Positions 54,500 to 61,824 of a stretch of DNA of 64,000 bases are shown piece after piece. Source of the stretch: JAIBDK01 sp965261915 (GTDB lineage Bacteria > Pseudomonadota > Gammaproteobacteria > Arenicellales > Poriferihabitantaceae); assembly GCA_965261915.1 (NCBI GenBank), contig CBDHDW010000013.1, positions 806,001 to 870,000 of the forward strand. Reading direction: 5' to 3'. The notes beneath the pieces were generated by a model. That model ran no database searches and was not told the origin of the DNA. It was given only the letters and a program-made list of their open reading frames with translations. The number at the start of each line of letters is the position of its first letter. The stretch's first letter is position 1. A program made the translations under genes and the position numbers.

Positions 54500-54598
54500 A
54501 CTATTCTCCAAATACAATTAAGGGATTAACCAGCGCTAAAAAACAGTGCTATTTATTCAATAAATAGTTTAACGATATATCCCTCTTAAGACAAATAC

Positions 54599-55339
54599 CT
54601 AAACAACCGAAAAGATCAAATAAACGGCCACACCAACCAGAGTCAAGGAAAGCAATTTATGAAAATAGGCTTCTGAAATTCGATCAACCAAGCAGTAGCC
54701 AATGGCCATTCCGAGTAGCGTTACCGGTAACAAACAGGCCGAAAGAATCAGTACAGAATTCGGAAAGCCCTGGGAAACACCATGGATAAGTATCGCCACA
54801 CCGTATGAAACCACAAATACACTGAAAATCAGGGAACGCGTCGTTTTTTTGCCCAACCCTAACACGCTTGCGTATACTGCCATGGCAGGACCCGCCATGG
54901 CAAGGGAGGTTACCATTGCACCAGAAACGACACCGCAAGCAATACCGTTAGACTGGGTTTCTTTTACCCCCGCACCCGTTGGGCCAGCAAAACGCGCAGA
55001 AATGATGGCTAGCAAAATGGCAATCCCGGCGCTGAGTTTAATCATTCCAGGTGTGGCGATCATGAATAAAAAATACCCCATCGGAAATCCGATGACAGAG
55101 CCGAAAACAATCGTTCTAAAGGTCTGCATGGGCGTTCCTCGCGAGGTGAAAAAGATCATCACCAACGCAATCGAAAAACTCAGGATCATGGCGGTTTGCA
55201 CTGCGACACCGACATTGAGCACGAGTAAAAATACGGGTACGGTTATCAAGGCAAAACCGAAACCAATGGCAGTTTGTGCAATAGCCCCTATTAACGTTAT
55301 TGCGGCCAATGTAATCCAATGGATGATACTGTATTCCAC
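54599..55339 (-). CDS. TauE/SafE-family membrane exporter
   Basis: This is a 246-residue protein with about seven or eight hydrophobic spans, in the TauE/SafE family thought to export sulfite or sulfoacetate. Segments include TLIGAIAQTAIGFGFALITVP, then LSFSIALVMIFFTSRGTP, and the second-half repeat VSGAMVTSLAMAGPAMAVY. It occupies the position downstream of nlpD where rpoS normally lies. The substrate is a family-level guess. Confidence 0.87.
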   Translation of the reverse strand: MEYSIIHWITLAAITLIGAIAQTAIGFGFALITVPVFLLVLNVGVAVQTAMILSFSIALVMIFFTSRGTPMQTFRTIVFGSVIGFPMGYFLFMIATPGMIKLSAGIAILLAIISARFAGPTGAGVKETQSNGIACGVVSGAMVTSLAMAGPAMAVYASVLGLGKKTTRSLIFSVFVVSYGVAILIHGVSQGFPNSVLILSACLLPVTLLGMAIGYCLVDRISEAYFHKLLSLTLVGVAVYLIFSVV

Positions 55340-55388
55340 GTTAGTTACTCAGAGCCGAGAGTTGAAAAGAATTCAATAAAACAAAGTA

Positions 55389-56168
55389 TCACTTTAAATA
55401 TTTCAGCGGGTCCACCGGTTTTCCATCCTTTCGGATTTCAAAGTGCAGCTTCACGGATTCAGTTGCCGTATTGCCCATGGTTGCAATTTGCTGCCTTGCG
55501 TCGATTACCTGGCCTTCTTTAACTTCCAGTGTTTTATTATGCGCATAGGCGCTCAGGAATGATTCCGAGTGTTTCAGGATTATCAATTTCCCGTAACCGC
55601 GCAATCCTTCCCCGACATACACCACCTGGCCAGCTGCCGTGGCGTGTATTGGGCTTCCTCTTTCGCCGGCAATTTGAATACCGTTACTGCCGCTATCTGG
55701 TGAAAACTTCCCCACCAGATTTCCTTCCGCAGGCCAACTCCACTTACCCGGGTTTGATGAAAAAGAAACCGGCTTCACTGCCGCCTCGTTTTGCGTCGTT
55801 TTGCTGGGCTCAGGCGCAGGCGGGTTGTCAGGAAGTGATGTCGCAACAACGCTAGGATCTGGCTCAACACCTGACGACAATGCAGTGGTTTTCACCTCGG
55901 GTTTCTGCAAAAAAACAACCTGACCTGGAGACAGATTATACGGCGGCTTTAACTCGGTCCATTCAGCAATATCGGTGTAGTCGACACCGAATGCCCAGGC
56001 GATGTTGTAGATCGAATCTGCGGATTTGACCTGGTAGGCTTCAGGGATGACCCGATCAGGAGATTTGTTAATAATGGGCACCGGTTGTGCCGATCCACAG
56101 GCTACGATGAAAACGACAACCGCTGCCACCAACGCGAGCTTCAGTATTTCCTGCGCCGTTAATTTCAT
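55389..56168 (-). CDS. nlpD: NlpD-like lipoprotein (LysM plus degenerate M23 domain)
   Basis: This is a 259-residue lipoprotein that likely activates a cell-wall amidase at division. The start at 56168 gives a signal peptide ending VVFIVAC (lipid Cys24). A LysM domain (YQVKSADSIYNIAWAFGVDY) is followed by a Pro-rich linker and a C-terminal M23 domain (GSPIHATAAGQVVYVGEGLR, HSESFLSAYAHN, VKLHFEIRKDGKPVDP). The usual metal motif H-x3-D is replaced by N-G-I-Q, so it should be catalytically inactive, as in NlpD/EnvC. It overlaps yqaA by four bases. Confidence 0.92.
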   Translation of the reverse strand: MKLTAQEILKLALVAAVVVFIVACGSAQPVPIINKSPDRVIPEAYQVKSADSIYNIAWAFGVDYTDIAEWTELKPPYNLSPGQVVFLQKPEVKTTALSSGVEPDPSVVATSLPDNPPAPEPSKTTQNEAAVKPVSFSSNPGKWSWPAEGNLVGKFSPDSGSNGIQIAGERGSPIHATAAGQVVYVGEGLRGYGKLIILKHSESFLSAYAHNKTLEVKEGQVIDARQQIATMGNTATESVKLHFEIRKDGKPVDPLKYLK

Positions 56169-56749
56169 ATTACTTTCACCACCATAAACCCAGCTATCGC
56201 AACCAGCAGGATCCCCCAACCTATCCATTCCATCCATTTATCCAGAACAGGTTCAATTTTTTCTCCTCCCCATTTTATTAAGGCGGCAACAAGAAAGAAC
56301 TGCGAGGCCCGCCCAACAACAGATGCCAGAATAAATGGAACCAGTGCTAAACCGAGCAGTCCGGATGTGATGGTAAACAGCTTGTACGGAATCGGTGTCA
56401 CACCTGCTAACAATACTAACCAGATACCGTATTCCCCAAACCAGGTTTTCATCTCAATAAATTTATCCTGCAGATGATAAAACTCAAGAATATGTTGACC
56501 TATCTGGTCAAACAGGAAATAGCCAATCAGGTATCCAAATACTCCGCCCAATACGGAAGTAATGGTGGTCCACAACGCCAGTTGCCACGCACGATCCCGG
56601 TGCGCCATCACCATGGGGGCAAGCATCAGCGCTGTGGGTATCGGAAAAAATGAAGACTCGACGAAGCTCACTCCGCCGAGGTATCGCTCCGCGTGGGGGT
56701 GGACCGCCCAGGTCATGACTTTGTCGTATAACGGTTTGAAAATTTTCAC
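56165..56749 (-). CDS. yqaA: YqaA/DedA-like membrane protein (VTT domain)
   Basis: This is a 194-residue protein of the SNARE-associated/VTT (DedA-like) family, YqaA subgroup. Features are GGVSFVESSFFPIPTALML near the N-terminus, SVLGGVFGYLIGYFLFDQIG, WLVLLAGVTPIPYKLFTITS with the reentrant-loop Pro-rich motif, and a last span WGILLVAIAGFMVVKVI. It lies between pcm (2 bp) and nlpD (overlap), a known gammaproteobacterial order. It is likely involved in lipid or envelope homeostasis. Confidence 0.9.
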   Translation of the reverse strand: MKIFKPLYDKVMTWAVHPHAERYLGGVSFVESSFFPIPTALMLAPMVMAHRDRAWQLALWTTITSVLGGVFGYLIGYFLFDQIGQHILEFYHLQDKFIEMKTWFGEYGIWLVLLAGVTPIPYKLFTITSGLLGLALVPFILASVVGRASQFFLVAALIKWGGEKIEPVLDKWMEWIGWGILLVAIAGFMVVKVI

Positions 56750-56750
56750 T

Positions 56751-57383
56751 TTACACTTTGCCTTTTAGCATTGGTACAAATCTCACTGCTTCTCTTTGCT
56801 GTTCATCAAATCCCCACGGGGTTCGCGATACGATTCGAAGACGCTGATTTTCACCGCCAACAGGGATAATCAATTTCCCCCCTATGGACAACTGGTCTAG
56901 CAACGCCTGAGGAATCGTTTCCGGAGCAGCCGTAACCATTATGCCATCAAAAGGCTGGTTGCTTGGCCAGCCCAAAAACCCGTCACCGTTTAAGTAGCTG
57001 ATGTTGCGGTAACCCAATTCAGGCAACCGCTGTTTCGCTTCGGCTTGCAATGTCGCAATACGTTCAATTGAAAACACCCAGGATACGAGTTGAGACAGTA
57101 TCGCTGTCTGATATCCACAGCCGGTACCCACTTCAAGAACGCGTTTTACCGGTGTTGAATTATCCAGCACCAACTCTGTCATCAATGCAACTATAAAAGG
57201 ATGGGAAATGGTTTGATTTTGACCGATCGGTAATGCGGTATCTTCATACGCCTTATGTGCCAGCGCTTCGTCAATAAACAAATGCCGAGGCGTATCCAAT
57301 ATCGCCTGCAGCACTTTGTCGCTGGAAATTCCCTGGCTTCTCAGCCGCTCAATCAAACGTTTACGCGTTCGCAGCGAGGTCAT
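56751..57383 (-). CDS. pcm: protein-L-isoaspartate O-methyltransferase
   Basis: This enzyme repairs isoaspartyl residues using S-adenosylmethionine. The start at 57383 (MTSLRTRKRLIERLRSQGI) matches the family N-terminus and gives 210 residues; in-frame starts at 57419 and 57428 would add up to 15. Hallmarks are DTALPIGQNQTISHPFIVA, VLEVGTGCGYQTAIL and IMVTAAPETIPQALLDQL. It follows surE by 60 bp or less and precedes yqaA. Confidence 0.94.
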   Translation of the reverse strand: MTSLRTRKRLIERLRSQGISSDKVLQAILDTPRHLFIDEALAHKAYEDTALPIGQNQTISHPFIVALMTELVLDNSTPVKRVLEVGTGCGYQTAILSQLVSWVFSIERIATLQAEAKQRLPELGYRNISYLNGDGFLGWPSNQPFDGIMVTAAPETIPQALLDQLSIGGKLIIPVGGENQRLRIVSRTPWGFDEQQREAVRFVPMLKGKV

Positions 57384-57443
57384 TCCAATTCCCTGACGTT
57401 GTTTAATTCCCGCGTTCATTGTTAACAAATCAGATATGAGAAT

Positions 57444-58199
57444 TTAAAATTTCGCAATGGCTTCTGACCAACTGCGTAGCCCGTCTATATTGTGATAATC
57501 AGTCATGTCGGTGGTAATCGGGGTAATAGAAACCCTGTTGTTTGAAACTGCGTGAAAATCCGTACCTCGACCAGTATCATCCTCTTGACCCGGCAATCCT
57601 ATACGATAATAACCAATTGCTGCTGTTTTTTCCTCTACTATAATGGGCTGCGATGAGGTGCGTGTACCACAGCGGGTAACTTCAAACCCCTGAATTTCAT
57701 TGTAAGGGATATCGGGAACATTGACATTCAACAGCATCGCTCCGTTCAGCGGAGTTGTTTCGAGGGTATACAGAATTCTTCGCACGACCTTTACTGCCGT
57801 ATCAAAATGCAAAAGGCGGTATCCCTCCAATGAGACCGCAATGCACGGCAGCGGTAAAAACCGCCCTTCCAGTGCTGCCGCAACCGTACCGGAATATACT
57901 GGATCATCTCCCATATTCTCTCCGTTATTGATACCCGAAATAACGACATCGGCCTGAAAATCCAGCATGCCATTTACCGCCAGATGCACACAATCGGCAG
58001 GGGTTCCATCAACAGCATATAGTTTCTCCTGAACCTGCTCGACCTTTATCGTTTTACGCAAACTCAGCGCGTTACTATTACCGCTGCAGTTGTCTCGAGG
58101 TGCAACGGCAATAATCTCCGCTAAATCCTGCAGTCCATCAATCAGGTACTTCAACCCCGGGGCCTGATAACCGTCATCGTTACTTAGCAGGATATTCAC
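57444..58199 (-). CDS. surE: 5'/3'-nucleotidase SurE
   Basis: This is a 251-residue stationary-phase survival phosphatase acting on nucleoside monophosphates. The metal site is MNILLSNDDGYQAPG (Asp8, Asp9), with a further Asn in GINNGENMGDDPVYSGTVA. DGTPADCVHLAV is also typical. It heads the minus-strand run surE-pcm-yqaA-nlpD. No truD or other usual upstream gene is present; the region upstream leads to a dctM remnant. Confidence 0.96.
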   Translation of the reverse strand: MNILLSNDDGYQAPGLKYLIDGLQDLAEIIAVAPRDNCSGNSNALSLRKTIKVEQVQEKLYAVDGTPADCVHLAVNGMLDFQADVVISGINNGENMGDDPVYSGTVAAALEGRFLPLPCIAVSLEGYRLLHFDTAVKVVRRILYTLETTPLNGAMLLNVNVPDIPYNEIQGFEVTRCGTRTSSQPIIVEEKTAAIGYYRIGLPGQEDDTGRGTDFHAVSNNRVSITPITTDMTDYHNIDGLRSWSEAIAKF

Positions 58200-58327
58200 T
58201 GAATTATCGCTCGTCCTCCGCGCATCATTACACTACAGTTTTCTGGGAAATTTGCATGCCGATTTATACCCGTTTCACGTTCTAATGTCACACCAAATAT
58301 TGTCTAGAAAATAAAAACTTTCACCAG

Positions 58328-58803
58328 CCTTTGATCCGCCGAACCGGTTTAATTGGTATGATTTCCTCTTTCTATATCGCATACATTGTCTGTCGTTGTA
58401 TGGTATCTCCTCACCTCACGCCTACCAGCGTTGTTGATGCAAAAGACGCAACCGCCAAGGAAATCGTGCGCAACCTGGCACCGATTATCGGCTTAATATC
58501 GGTCGTGCCTGGCTCAATATATAGCGGCTGGGCAACCCCGTCCGAAGCCACTGCGATTGGTGTTTTTGCCGCCCTGACCTTCGCCTTGTTCAGCGGTCAG
58601 CTCAGTCGTAAGATGCTCTCGGTATCATGGGTTCGATCCGATCTGGTATGGAATTTTCCTCGTTATAATGATTGAGCTTGGACAAATGACCCCGCCTGTC
58701 GACTTTAACCTCTTTGTCATTCAGAGCTTTTCTGGGGTACCAATCCGCAAAGTCGCCTCGCACCCTTTCAGAGTGATCAGCATATATGAATATATTGTTT
58801 AAC
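58328..58803 (+). pseudogene. dctM: dctM remnant 1 (TRAP transporter large permease)
   Basis: The plus strand encodes a piece of the TRAP dicarboxylate permease: FYIAYIVCRCMVSP, then LAPIIGLISVVPGSIYSGWA, TPSEATAIGVFAALTFAL and SGQLSRKML. A frameshift and deletion at about 58630 jump to the C-terminal block FDPIWYGIFLVIMIELGQM, then TPPVDFNLFVIQSFSGVP, stopping at 58803. Everything before residue ~250 of the permease is absent. It is the ancestral copy of the fragments repeated downstream. Confidence 0.8.
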
Positions 58804-58824
58804 TGGACTCCCGACGTTCAGCAA

Positions 58825-58860
58825 TTGACAGTGTTTTCTGGATATCAAGTGTAGTACACT
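58825..58860 (+). promoter_or_regulatory. promoter and palindromic operator of array gene 1
   Basis: TTGACA at 58825-58830 is followed after 19 bases by TGTAGT (4 of 6 matches to a -10 box) inside the perfect palindrome agtgtagtacact (58848-58860). The ATG is seven bases further, so the mRNA would be almost leaderless. The palindrome over the -10 box suggests repression. Confidence 0.55.
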
Positions 58861-58867
58861 ACTCGCC

Positions 58868-59269
58868 ATGAACATGGTTGCCTTTGATACCCTCGCCTAT
58901 TCCAAACGCTTGCAGGAAGCAGGTGTCCCATCTGCCCAGGCGGAAGCCCATGCTATTGCACAGGCTGATTTTTTGACTCATTACTTGCTAAGCGAGGTCG
59001 CCACCAAAACCGACCTTGCAGAGGTAAAAACCGAACTGAAAACTGATATCGCAGAGGTAAAAGCCGAGATCGCAGAGGTAAAAACCGAGATCGCAGAGGT
59101 AAAAGCCGAACTGAAAACCGAGATCGCCGAGCTAAAAGCCGAACTGAAAACCGAGATCGCAGGAATAAAAACCGATATGGCGGAGATGGAAACCAGACTC
59201 ACCATGCGGATGTTATTTATGGTGGGCATCCTGGCGACCTTGATGACTGTTTTCAAATTTATCGGGTGA
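58868..59269 (+). CDS. array gene 1: DUF1640-like coiled-coil membrane protein, 133 aa
   Basis: This is a small membrane-anchored coiled-coil protein. The N-terminal head reads FDTLAYSKRLQEAGVPSAQA, then EAHAIAQADFLTHYLL; the rod starts ATKTDLAEVKTELKT; the tail is MEMETRLT-like residues leading into one span (MLFMVGILATLMTVFKFIG). This copy has the longest rod: IAEVKAE, IAEVKTE, IAEVKAELKTE and IAELKAELKTE are inserted relative to the shortest copy (7+7+11+11 residues). The pattern matches the DUF1640/CCDC90 family; the function in bacteria is unknown. No Shine-Dalgarno is visible. Confidence 0.82.
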   Translation: MNMVAFDTLAYSKRLQEAGVPSAQAEAHAIAQADFLTHYLLSEVATKTDLAEVKTELKTDIAEVKAEIAEVKTEIAEVKAELKTEIAELKAELKTEIAGIKTDMAEMETRLTMRMLFMVGILATLMTVFKFIG

Positions 59270-59342
59270 TTCACCAGGTATCCCACCAATAGAGCCTGCA
59301 AGAAACCCATTTTCGTCATTCCTGCGCAATAGACTGTGCAAC

Positions 59343-59622
59343 AGCGGATGAGCAACCCCGTCCGAGGCCGCTGCGATTGGTGTTTTTGTCGCCCTGACCT
59401 TCGCCTTGTTCAGCGGTCAGCTCAGCCGTAAAATGCTCTCGGTATCATGGGTTCGATCCGATCTGGTATGGAATTTTCCTCGTTATAATGATTGAGCTTG
59501 GACAAATGACCCCGCCTGTCGACTTTAACCTCTTTGTCATTCAGGGCTTTTCTGGGGTACCAATCCGCAAAGTCGCCTCGCACCCTTTCAGAGTGATCAG
59601 CATATATGAATATATTGTTTAA
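59343..59622 (+). pseudogene. dctM: dctM remnant 2
   Basis: Same dctM piece as the first remnant, starting at the site of the IS1182-like stub: TPSEAAAIGVFVALTFALFS, then the frameshifted C-terminal block ending at 59622. It cannot encode a permease. Confidence 0.75.
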
Positions 59623-59644
59623 CTGGACTCCCGCCGTTCAGCAA

Positions 59645-59680
59645 TTGACAGTGTTTTCTGGATGTCAAGTGTAGTACACT
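59645..59680 (+). promoter_or_regulatory. promoter and palindromic operator of array gene 2
   Basis: Same TTGACA box (59645-59650) and agtgtagtacact palindrome (59668-59680), with one base change between them (gatgtc for gatatc). The ATG at 59688 is again seven bases past the palindrome. Confidence 0.55.
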
Positions 59681-59687
59681 ACTCGTC

Positions 59688-59981
59688 ATGAGCATGGTTG
59701 CCTTTGATACCCTCGCCTATTCCAAACGCTTGCAGGAAGCAGGTGTCCCATCTGCTCAGGCGGAAGCCCATGCTATTGCACAGGCTGATTTTTTGACTCA
59801 TTACTTGCTAAGCGAGGTCGCCACCAAAACCGACCTTGCAGAGGTAAAAACCGAGCTAAAAACCGAGATCGCAGGAATAAAAGCCGATATGGCGGAGATG
59901 GAAACCAGACTCACCATGCGGATGTTATTTATGGTGGGCATCTTGGCGACCTTGATGACTGTTTTCAAATTTATCGGGTGA
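59688..59981 (+). CDS. array gene 2: coiled-coil membrane protein, shortest form, 97 aa
   Basis: Head and membrane tail are essentially identical to array gene 1 (Ser for Asn at residue 2, Ala for Thr in IAGIKAD). The rod is minimal: LAEVKTELKTE is followed directly by IAGIKADMAEMETRLT. It is 36 residues shorter than copy 1. This form defines the base architecture into which the other copies have 7- and 11-residue modules inserted. Confidence 0.82.
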   Translation: MSMVAFDTLAYSKRLQEAGVPSAQAEAHAIAQADFLTHYLLSEVATKTDLAEVKTELKTEIAGIKADMAEMETRLTMRMLFMVGILATLMTVFKFIG

Positions 59982-60054
59982 TTCACCATGTATCCCACCA
60001 ATAGAGCCTACAAGAAACCCATTTTCGTCATTCCTGCGCAATAGACTGTGCAAC

Positions 60055-60288
60055 AGCGGCTGGGCAACCCCGTCCGAAGCCGCTACGATTGGTGTTTTTG
60101 CCGCCCTGACCTTCGCCTTGTTCAGCGGTCAGCTCAACCGTAAAATGCTCTCGGTATCAATGATCAACGCGCTCAAAACCTCGCGTATGGTTTGTCGCAT
60201 CCTGATATGCGCGGCGTTTCTGTCTTCTGCGGTTGTGGTCGCCTCGCACCCTTTCAGAGTGATCAGCATATATGAATATATTGTTTAA
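60055..60288 (+). pseudogene. dctM: dctM remnant 3 (mosaic)
   Basis: It begins as the other remnants but keeps a different internal block of the permease (INALKTSRMVCRILICAAFL, SSAVV), then switches at gtcgcctcgcac to the C-terminal tail shared by units 1, 2 and 4. It is a recombinant between the two dctM versions. Confidence 0.72.
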
Positions 60289-60310
60289 CTGGACTCCCGC
60301 CGTTCAGCAA

Positions 60311-60346
60311 TTGACAGTGTTTTCTGGATATCAAGTGTAGTACACT
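60311..60346 (+). promoter_or_regulatory. promoter and palindromic operator of array gene 3
   Basis: TTGACA at 60311-60316 and agtgtagtacact at 60334-60346, identical to unit 1, with the ATG at 60354. Confidence 0.55.
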
Positions 60347-60353
60347 ACTCGCC

Positions 60354-60734
60354 ATGAACATGGTTGCCTTTGATACCCTCGCCTATTCCAAACGCTTGCA
60401 GGAAGCAGGTGTCCCGTCTGCCCAGGCGGAAGCCCATGCTATTGCACAGGCTGATTTTTTGACTCATTACTTGCTAAGCGAGGTCGCCACCAAAACCGAC
60501 CTTGCAGAGGTAAAAACCGAACTGAAAACTGATATCGCAGAGGTAAAAGCCGAGATCGCAGAGGTAAAAGCCGAACTGAAAACCGAGATCGCCGAGCTAA
60601 AAACCGAGCTAAAAACCGAGATCGCAGGAATAAAAACCGATATGGCGGAGATGGAAACCAGGCTCACCATGCGGATGTTATTTATGGTGGGCATCCTGGC
60701 GACCTTGATGACTGTTTTCAAATTTATCGGGTGA
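60354..60734 (+). CDS. array gene 3: coiled-coil membrane protein, 126 aa
   Basis: Head and tail are identical to copy 1. Relative to the shortest copy the rod gains IAEVKAE, IAEVKAELKTE and IAELKTELKTE (7+11+11 = 29 residues). The Thr/Ala alternation in KTE/KAE positions differs from copy 1, as expected if modules were exchanged or slipped and not simply lost. Confidence 0.82.
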   Translation: MNMVAFDTLAYSKRLQEAGVPSAQAEAHAIAQADFLTHYLLSEVATKTDLAEVKTELKTDIAEVKAEIAEVKAELKTEIAELKTELKTEIAGIKTDMAEMETRLTMRMLFMVGILATLMTVFKFIG

Positions 60735-60807
60735 TTCACCATGTATCCCACCAATAGAGCCTGCAAGAAACCCATTTCCGTCATTCCTGCGCAATAGATT
60801 GTGCAAC

Positions 60808-61088
60808 AGCGGCTGGGCAACCCCGTCCGAAGCCGCTGCGATTGGTGTTTTTGCCGCCCTGACCTTCGCCTTGTTCAGCGGTCAGCTCAGCCGTAAAATG
60901 CTCTCGGTATCATGGGTTCGATCCGATCTGGTATGGAATTTTCCTCGTTATGAATGATTGAGCTTGGACAAATGACCCCGCCTGTCGACTTTAACCTCTT
61001 TGTCATTCAGGGCTTTTCTGGGGTACCAATCCGCAAGGTCGCCTCGCACCCTTTCAGAGTGATCAGCATATATGAATATATTGTTTAA
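60808..61088 (+). pseudogene. dctM: dctM remnant 4
   Basis: C-terminal version, as in units 1 and 2, with an extra base near 60950 (cgttatgaatg for cgttataatg) that adds another frameshift. Confidence 0.73.
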
Positions 61089-61110
61089 CTGGACTCCCGC
61101 CGTTCAGCAA

Positions 61111-61146
61111 TTGACAGTGTTTTCTGGATATCAAGTGTAGTACACT
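61111..61146 (+). promoter_or_regulatory. promoter and palindromic operator of array gene 4
   Basis: TTGACA at 61111-61116 and agtgtagtacact at 61134-61146; the bases just after it read gctcgcc instead of actcgcc. ATG at 61154. Confidence 0.55.
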
Positions 61147-61153
61147 GCTCGCC

Positions 61154-61501
61154 ATGAACATGGTTGCCTTTGACACACTCGCCTATTCCAAACGCTTGCA
61201 GGAAGCAGGTGTCCCATCTGCTCAGGCGGAAGCCCATGCTATTGCACAGGCTGATTTTTTGACTCATTACTTGCTAAGCGAGGTCGCCACCAAAACCGAC
61301 CTTGCAGAGGTAAAAACCGAGCTAAAAACTGATATCGCAGAGGTAAAAACCGAGATCGCCGAGCTAAAAACCGAGCTAAAAACTGATATCGCAGGAATAA
61401 AAACCGATATGGCGGAGATGGAAACCAGACTCACCATGCGGATGTTATTTATGGTGGGCATCTTGGCGACCTTGATGACTGTTTTCAAATTTATCGGGTG
61501 A
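61154..61501 (+). CDS. array gene 4: coiled-coil membrane protein, 115 aa
   Basis: Head and tail as in copy 1. The rod gains IAEVKTE and IAELKTELKTD over the shortest copy (7+11 = 18 residues). Together with the other copies this gives four rod lengths in one locus. It is followed by the last half-palindrome, the IS1182-like stub and a terminal dctM fragment. Confidence 0.82.
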   Translation: MNMVAFDTLAYSKRLQEAGVPSAQAEAHAIAQADFLTHYLLSEVATKTDLAEVKTELKTDIAEVKTEIAELKTELKTDIAGIKTDMAEMETRLTMRMLFMVGILATLMTVFKFIG

Positions 61502-61574
61502 TTCACCATGTATCCCACCAATAGGGCCTGCAAGAAACTCATTTTCGTCATTCCTGCGCAATAGATTGTGCAAC

Positions 61575-61816
61575 AGCGGCTGGGCAACCCCGTCCGAGGC
61601 CGCTGCGATTGGTGTTTTTGCCGCCCTGACCTTCGCCTTGTCAGCGGTCAGCTCAACCGTAAAATGCTCTCGGTATCAATGATCAACGCGCTCAAAACCT
61701 CGTGTATGGTTTGTCGCATCCTGATATGCGCGGCGTTTCTGTCTTCCGCAGTTGGCTATATGCCTATTCCTCGCAATATGTTGTTTAACTGGATTTCCGC
61801 CGTTCAGCAAGTATAA
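61575..61816 (+). pseudogene. dctM: dctM remnant 5 (end of the array)
   Basis: This fragment keeps the middle permease block in its native continuation: INALKTSCMVCRILICAAFL, SSAVGYMPIPRNMLFNWISA, VQQV-stop. A one-base deletion (cgccttgtcagcgg for cgccttgttcagcgg) shifts the frame near the beginning. The last bases (tgtttaactggatttccgccgttcagcaa) correspond to the sequence just before TTGACA in the other units, showing where the coiled-coil cassette joins dctM. Confidence 0.72.
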
Positions 61817-61824
61817 CTTGTCCC

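Larger units (their letters stand above)
58523..61574 (+). repeat. four-unit tandem array of (dctM fragment + coiled-coil gene)
   Basis: Four direct units begin at agcggctggg-like dctM sequence: 58523, 59343, 60055 and 60808, with lengths 820, 712, 753 and 767 bp. A fifth partial unit (61575-61816) has dctM only. Each full unit holds a dctM fragment, a TTGACA box with a palindrome, a coiled-coil gene, half of the REP-like palindrome (cgtcattcctgcg) and a 13-base IS1182-end-like stub (aga(c/t)tgtgcaaca). Units 1, 2 and 4 carry the C-terminal dctM version, units 3 and 5 a middle version, and unit 3 is a mosaic of both. Confidence 0.92.

Noticed and set aside
58331..58675. A functional 114-aa membrane protein from the first dctM frame
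   Set aside because: It is an internal piece of a TRAP permease with a frameshifted end; other copies of the same piece are equally broken.
58868..61501. Calling the four coiled-coil genes toxin-antitoxin components because of the palindromic operator
   Set aside because: No partner gene is adjacent to any copy, and head, rod and anchor do not resemble known toxins or antitoxins.
58523..61816. CRISPR array or diversity-generating retroelement at the tandem repeats
   Set aside because: Units are 710-820 bp and contain genes; no short repeat-spacer pattern, no reverse transcriptase and no template repeat were seen.
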